Shown here: positions 56,601 to 62,100 of the stretch, piece by piece
How positions within the stretch are numbered: position 1 is the stretch's first letter
Layout: the number at the start of each line of letters is the position of its first letter
Assembly: GCA_008508345.1 (NCBI GenBank)
Contig: QNGE01002737.1
Location: 10,927-74,926 of the forward strand
Direction of reading: 5' to 3'
Origin: Paragonimus westermani
Lineage: Eukaryota > Platyhelminthes > Trematoda > Plagiorchiida > Troglotrematidae
Length of the DNA: 64,000 nt
The notes under the pieces: generated by a model
Database searches by the model: none
What the model saw: only the letters and a program-made list of their open reading frames with translations
What the model was told of the DNA's origin: nothing
Position numbers and translations under genes: made by a program

Positions 56601-59094
56601 ACAGTCAAAGCTGTGAATAGGCTTGTTTGTTCGTTCAAACAGTTTTGTATTTCAGGCCGCTTCCGTATTTTATAACTCCTCAAAAAGCTAGATAAAATTG
56701 TTGCTAAGTTCTGGAATACGTTCAATTAACTTTTCAGATAGAGCGCTATGCATAAAGACGAACTGACTAAGTTGTTGTTTCGATGCATTTTGTGCATCGC
56801 TAATGGGTTGAGCTTGATTGGTCCTTATCTCTCATTCAACGTTTCCTGATATAATCCTCTATGTGCTGATCCCAAAACTAGAACGTTTGATTATAATCAC
56901 AAGTCCCAGAGTTCCTGGAATGCCTTTATCGTCGTCCGGTTTTTGATCACTTGGTGTGGTGTTTTAGTTTTAAAGTGACTTTCATTCTTAAGGAGTAGAG
57001 GCACATGATACACAGCAACCATTTGGGATCCATGAAGCACTGCCTACACTCTATCCGCTTTGAAGAACACACCGAGTGGGAAGTTCTTACTAGTCACTTC
57101 CTCCCCTGAGATCATTTTACAAGCACTGCAAGTAGTTGTAACATTACAAGGACCAATACCTTGATAAGAATTATCTGGATCACTATAGACTGAACCTTGA
57201 TGTTCTGAAACAGAAAAGCCGTACCTGTGTAATGAAGTCAAAGTTGTAATTACATGTTTATTTTCAATTATTTTAAACCTGTTCATTTTTTGAACTTACA
57301 TGAATTACTTATTAAAATGCCAAACCCATTTCCATTGTGATAAAAACACCGTACACGGTAGCACACAGTCGTACGCTAGCCATATCAGGCGATCTTGTTT
57401 GTGCTTCAACAACCTAATACCTCTGCAACACCATGTCTTATGTTGGTGTGCGTTCTGAGAACCTGGTGTTTTTAATCGCCATTTTCGTTTTCATGGGGCC
57501 CATGTTATCTGCGTTAAGTTCTGTTTACATTGCGTTCGTTGTACTACCCATCCTCACTCCAGGTCACCTTCCGAGATGGCTTTAAAGGTCTACTCTGTCT
57601 GATACATCGTTCACCTGCGCTAGCAACTCATCTTTTCGGTCAGCTGTGGCATCAATTGTGGAACGGGTTACTGCTTCGTCAGACACAATCGGATGCGAGA
57701 TTCTGCGAGCCGTATCATCCCCCATCGACTACATCGGTTCCCGGTTCGTGTGACGTCGCAATGCAGGATGTGAACGAGGAGCATGCCACAAACACTGACC
57801 TCACAGTGATCGGCAATGAGACTTCGAATGGACAGAATTTGTCAGTCAATGAGATTCTATGTTTTGTTATCCCACAACTACTGCATTTTCTCACCTCAGA
57901 TCAGCATGTAAACCCTGCGGAACCCCAACCTAGCGCATTAGGAGCTTTCCTGGAAGCCTTGATGGCAACGCCGGACACGACATTGTCGTATCTTCCGATA
58001 CCTGCAATCAGTGTAAGTCTTCTGCGGTTTTATCCCTACCAAGCCGACACTAACTTCCGGTCACAGCTGAATTTGGCTAAACTTATAGCACAGAACTGTA
58101 ACGCTAGCGTTGTGCCAATTTTTGAAAGCATTGTCTAGTTGGAACCCTCCTGAAATTGTTGTGTACGAACACAGCTTCAGTGGGATTTATTCGTCAGCCC
58201 ATTCCGTTCCCATATGTTCCCTCAGCTTATTCAGTTCAGCATTTGTCTAACATTCTCATCTGCATGTACGTTAATATTACACTCTGGTTCGTGTGTTTCA
58301 TATGAATTACTCAAGTTATTCCATTATCCTATTTTGTCTTCCGCAGTACATCGGTTCAAACTATAATCAGTGGCACACGGTTGCTTTGTTCACTGAATTT
58401 CTCTGTGCGGAAGCTCTCAAGACGAACTCTTCATCCGATTTCATCTATAATATGAGCCTCCCTCCTGCGGATTCTTCGGAACCTTACGTCAGTTGTGATT
58501 TGCCAACAGGTGCTGCAGCCCTGTCGTTGGTATCCGTCTACGACAGTATCAATGATGTGGATTACCTCACGGCTGCTTGGTGGTACCGGCTTACAATGGG
58601 TTCTTCTGATTCTGTCAGTCATCCTATATCAGTGCGGTCTAATGCAATGTTAAAATGTCTAGAGTACGCTCAGCATGGTCATACACTACGGGCTTTGGAG
58701 TCGGCGTTAGATCAGTTAGCAACGTCTCAATCCACCGGTTCCTCAGGTTCTTATTCGGACAACCTTGGGTTGCCTGGAGGCTCAGCATCGTCAAATAGGG
58801 CCGCAGCTGCCGCATCCGCTCGGCCACCAACGTCTTCATCATCCAATTTTACGCCACTTACGTACTCCGCTGCTTACAATCAGTTTGGGGAACATGTGAA
58901 TAGGTCACGGTTGCATGAATACTGTGTTCGGTACGTGTAACATTTCTTAGGTGTGTAACTTTCTGAACTTCCTGGTAGATTGAAATAGTTTTCCGGCTAA
59001 CTGTATGGCGACATCAGCTCTTTACGCCCTCGGAGAACTTATCATTTAGGGATTTTTGAACCGTTTGTTCACCTGCCAACAAATTTATTTCAGC

Positions 59095-59131
<37 letters not shown>

Positions 59132-62100
59132 TTCCTGTGTTTCCATCTGAATGGCAACTAAATCGCTTTCCGCCTAGTCTAACATACTACTGCAATAATG
59201 CTACTTCACCGTATTAGTTGTTAAGCAAAATAGGTGATGAACACTTGAACTCCTACCGATGAATGAATAAAATATTCTAGACATGTATTTTGTTTCCTTC
59301 AACCTCAACGAGTACTTTAGCCTATGCTGCCAATTCACCAGTCTTCCGTTTGTTTCCCTATTTCATCGTCTCATTTCTTGGTCTTTCTTCAGCTATTTGA
59401 AGCAACTTGGCCAGTGGGATAGTCTGGAGTCGCTTGCTTCAAGCGCACAAACGACAGGCCCTTACTTATCCATGAGCAGTTCGTCTGGTTCACTCGGGTC
59501 CAGCGGACCAGGTGGCCCTGCGTCTAGCTCAAATACTAGCAGTGCTTGTGGTGGTTCCGCTTATTGGGGTTTGAAAGCAGATGCAGCATGGCGTAGGAGT
59601 GATTGGTCTGAGGTCTACTCCAGTTTAGCCAAGGTAAATCTTTCACATTTTAGCACTGTTACGACACACTTAATGTGAACGATTAATATTTACTGTATCT
59701 TGTAAACACGTATGGATTGCTCCTTGAATCTGCAGTTGGCTAACGAATGTCCTCGAAGCGAATTGTGCCGTTATTCAGTAATTCAAGGAGCAGCGTCTGT
59801 CGCTGGTCGACGTACTTCTGGATTCACTAGTAGCACCCCTGTACCAAACAATCCCGATATTGATGCATATGGTTCAGCGAACTTGGGGACTGCATCTGGT
59901 GATTTGCAGTCGTCCAGTTCAGGCCCCACTGCGAACAGTTCTGGTTCAGTAAACTCCGCCACTTTGAGTTCTGGGCCACCCTCGTCAATGAATCCTATGA
60001 TCAGCATGCTTCAAGCTTCTGAGTTGGAAAATCGCCGTGTGATGACCACAGTTCTGCGAGAGTGGCGTCGTCTTCCCATGATTGTTACTAGCCAACATGT
60101 GCCACTGTTGCAAGTGAGTTTTCTGTAAAACCTCTTACTCCCCGTTTATCACATTTATACGCATGTTTATTTGAAGAAACCAAACTCCATTAGTTGTAGG
60201 CCGCTCATATCTGAGCGCATTGTCGTCTTCAGTTCGTGCGCTTCCCCCATCATGTCTAATTACATACGAGTGACATTCAAATTGTGTTGAATAAGTGTGG
60301 ATTAACCAACATACATACTTCATCTGTAAACCTTTGATTTTCCATCTCACGTTCTTACAGGTTTCCCACGCAAACATCACGTGTATACTGTCAACTAAAA
60401 TTGAACTGCAGTTTAATAGGTGGAATTGTCCCTTTTTATTCTTTCATTAACGAGTATTTAGCGTCTGTAAAAATTCTGTTTAAATTCTCGGCCTGGTTAT
60501 TTTGAGGTGAAGAGAGGTTGCGCCTTCTCCCATAGATTCCACACTAGGTCCAATTAAATACTCAAACGGTTCTTAACTCTAAAGTAGAATGGTTTACTAC
60601 CGGTATGTAAATTTGCCATAAGCAAACTAATTATCCAACGGGAGCTGGTTTGTCGTACTGGGGCGTGGGAAGTGCCCCCCCAACCTTGCACTTACACCTG
60701 TTCGAGTAGCTTAGTGGTTTTCTTGATCTCGTTCACCTATTGCCTTTGTTCTGTTATTTTTTTTAAAATCAATCTGATCTTATCTAGACTTATTTATACA
60801 ATATGTATCGTCTTTGTCCTAGTGAATTGAATAAATCAAACCCTGTTCTCTAATAGTCTAGTTTCACTGTTCATTTCTTTGCTGCTATTCTCAGTGTATA
60901 AACGCAAAAACAACTGACCGTATCTTCGTGATTCCGCTAAGGACCCAGATACACCTCTAGTGGTTGCCATGATTTGTCACGTGTTTCCATTATGGTCTGG
61001 TTATACTTTGTCTTACCTGGCAGTCCTTTTAAATTTGGAGGTGCATGCGCTTAATCATTCAACGGTGACATAGTGCAAATTGTATGTTTATCTTCCTTGG
61101 GGCGCCAGTGATAGCTCCTCGATTGTAAATAAATCGTAGTATTGTGTGGGTTTTTCTTGAATCATCCCCAACTGCCAGATATTGCCCTGCGTTAATCATC
61201 TTCATACACTGTTCCGTGAAAATAAATGTAAACAGTACCTGGTCATATGATTTCTAGTTTTTTTTAAATATTTTTAGTCCCACTTTTCCTTCCGTTGCAG
61301 TGATTACCTTGCATATCTATGACGGTTTGAAGTATCTCATTTCTTATCTGTTTTTCAGATTGCTCACAGAGCTGTGGAAGTGACAGAAGGAAATAGTCTA
61401 TTGGCTCAATACTGTGGTCACTTGTTAGGTGGAACAAGTTTCGCACTTAGTTTGGTTCCGGGTGCATCGTACCCGCCAAGCCCTGCTCAGACGAGTTCCG
61501 TGTCGGCGACCCCTACATCGGGTCAGTCGACCGGCCCATCAACCGCATCAACGACTGCATCGTTGAGAATGCCGCTCAGTCAAGCGTGGCATGACTACAA
61601 AACTGTCTTCAAATCCTGGCAGTACGTTCCTTAGCGGTGGATATTTTCTTTCCTGCTGGCGTGTTGTGAATTGACTTTCCTGATATGAACAGAATGCACT
61701 TCACTCAATCGAGTTCGAGCCCATTCATTGGTTCTTTGTTGCCATTTTGACTAAACCATGGTGCCCTAAATTCTTTGCAATCTAAGTGACTCATCACTTG
61801 GATCACGTTTATGAGAAAAAAATGACATCGTGAAGTTCCTAACGTCGTGTAACTGGTAACTTGTATAATTACGAATCGTGATTTGAAATCCTGGCGTCAA
61901 ACTAAATACCTAGCCTGACATATGTAGAAAAATAATTGAAACATCACTTCTCACTCTGTTGTGGATGTTCGGACATGGTTTATGTGAAGCTGTTAAGACA
62001 GGATTCAACTGGCGTGCTCCATAAGTCTTTCGATTTTCATTGCCAACGAAGGTGTGTTCCAAAAACTGTCCAGTCTGAAAGTAGTGTCTATTATGGATTG

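Noticed and set aside
57530..57562. Open frame running upstream of exon 27 past the acceptor.
   Set aside because: The conserved sequence begins at the cag acceptor; upstream residues are intron read-through.
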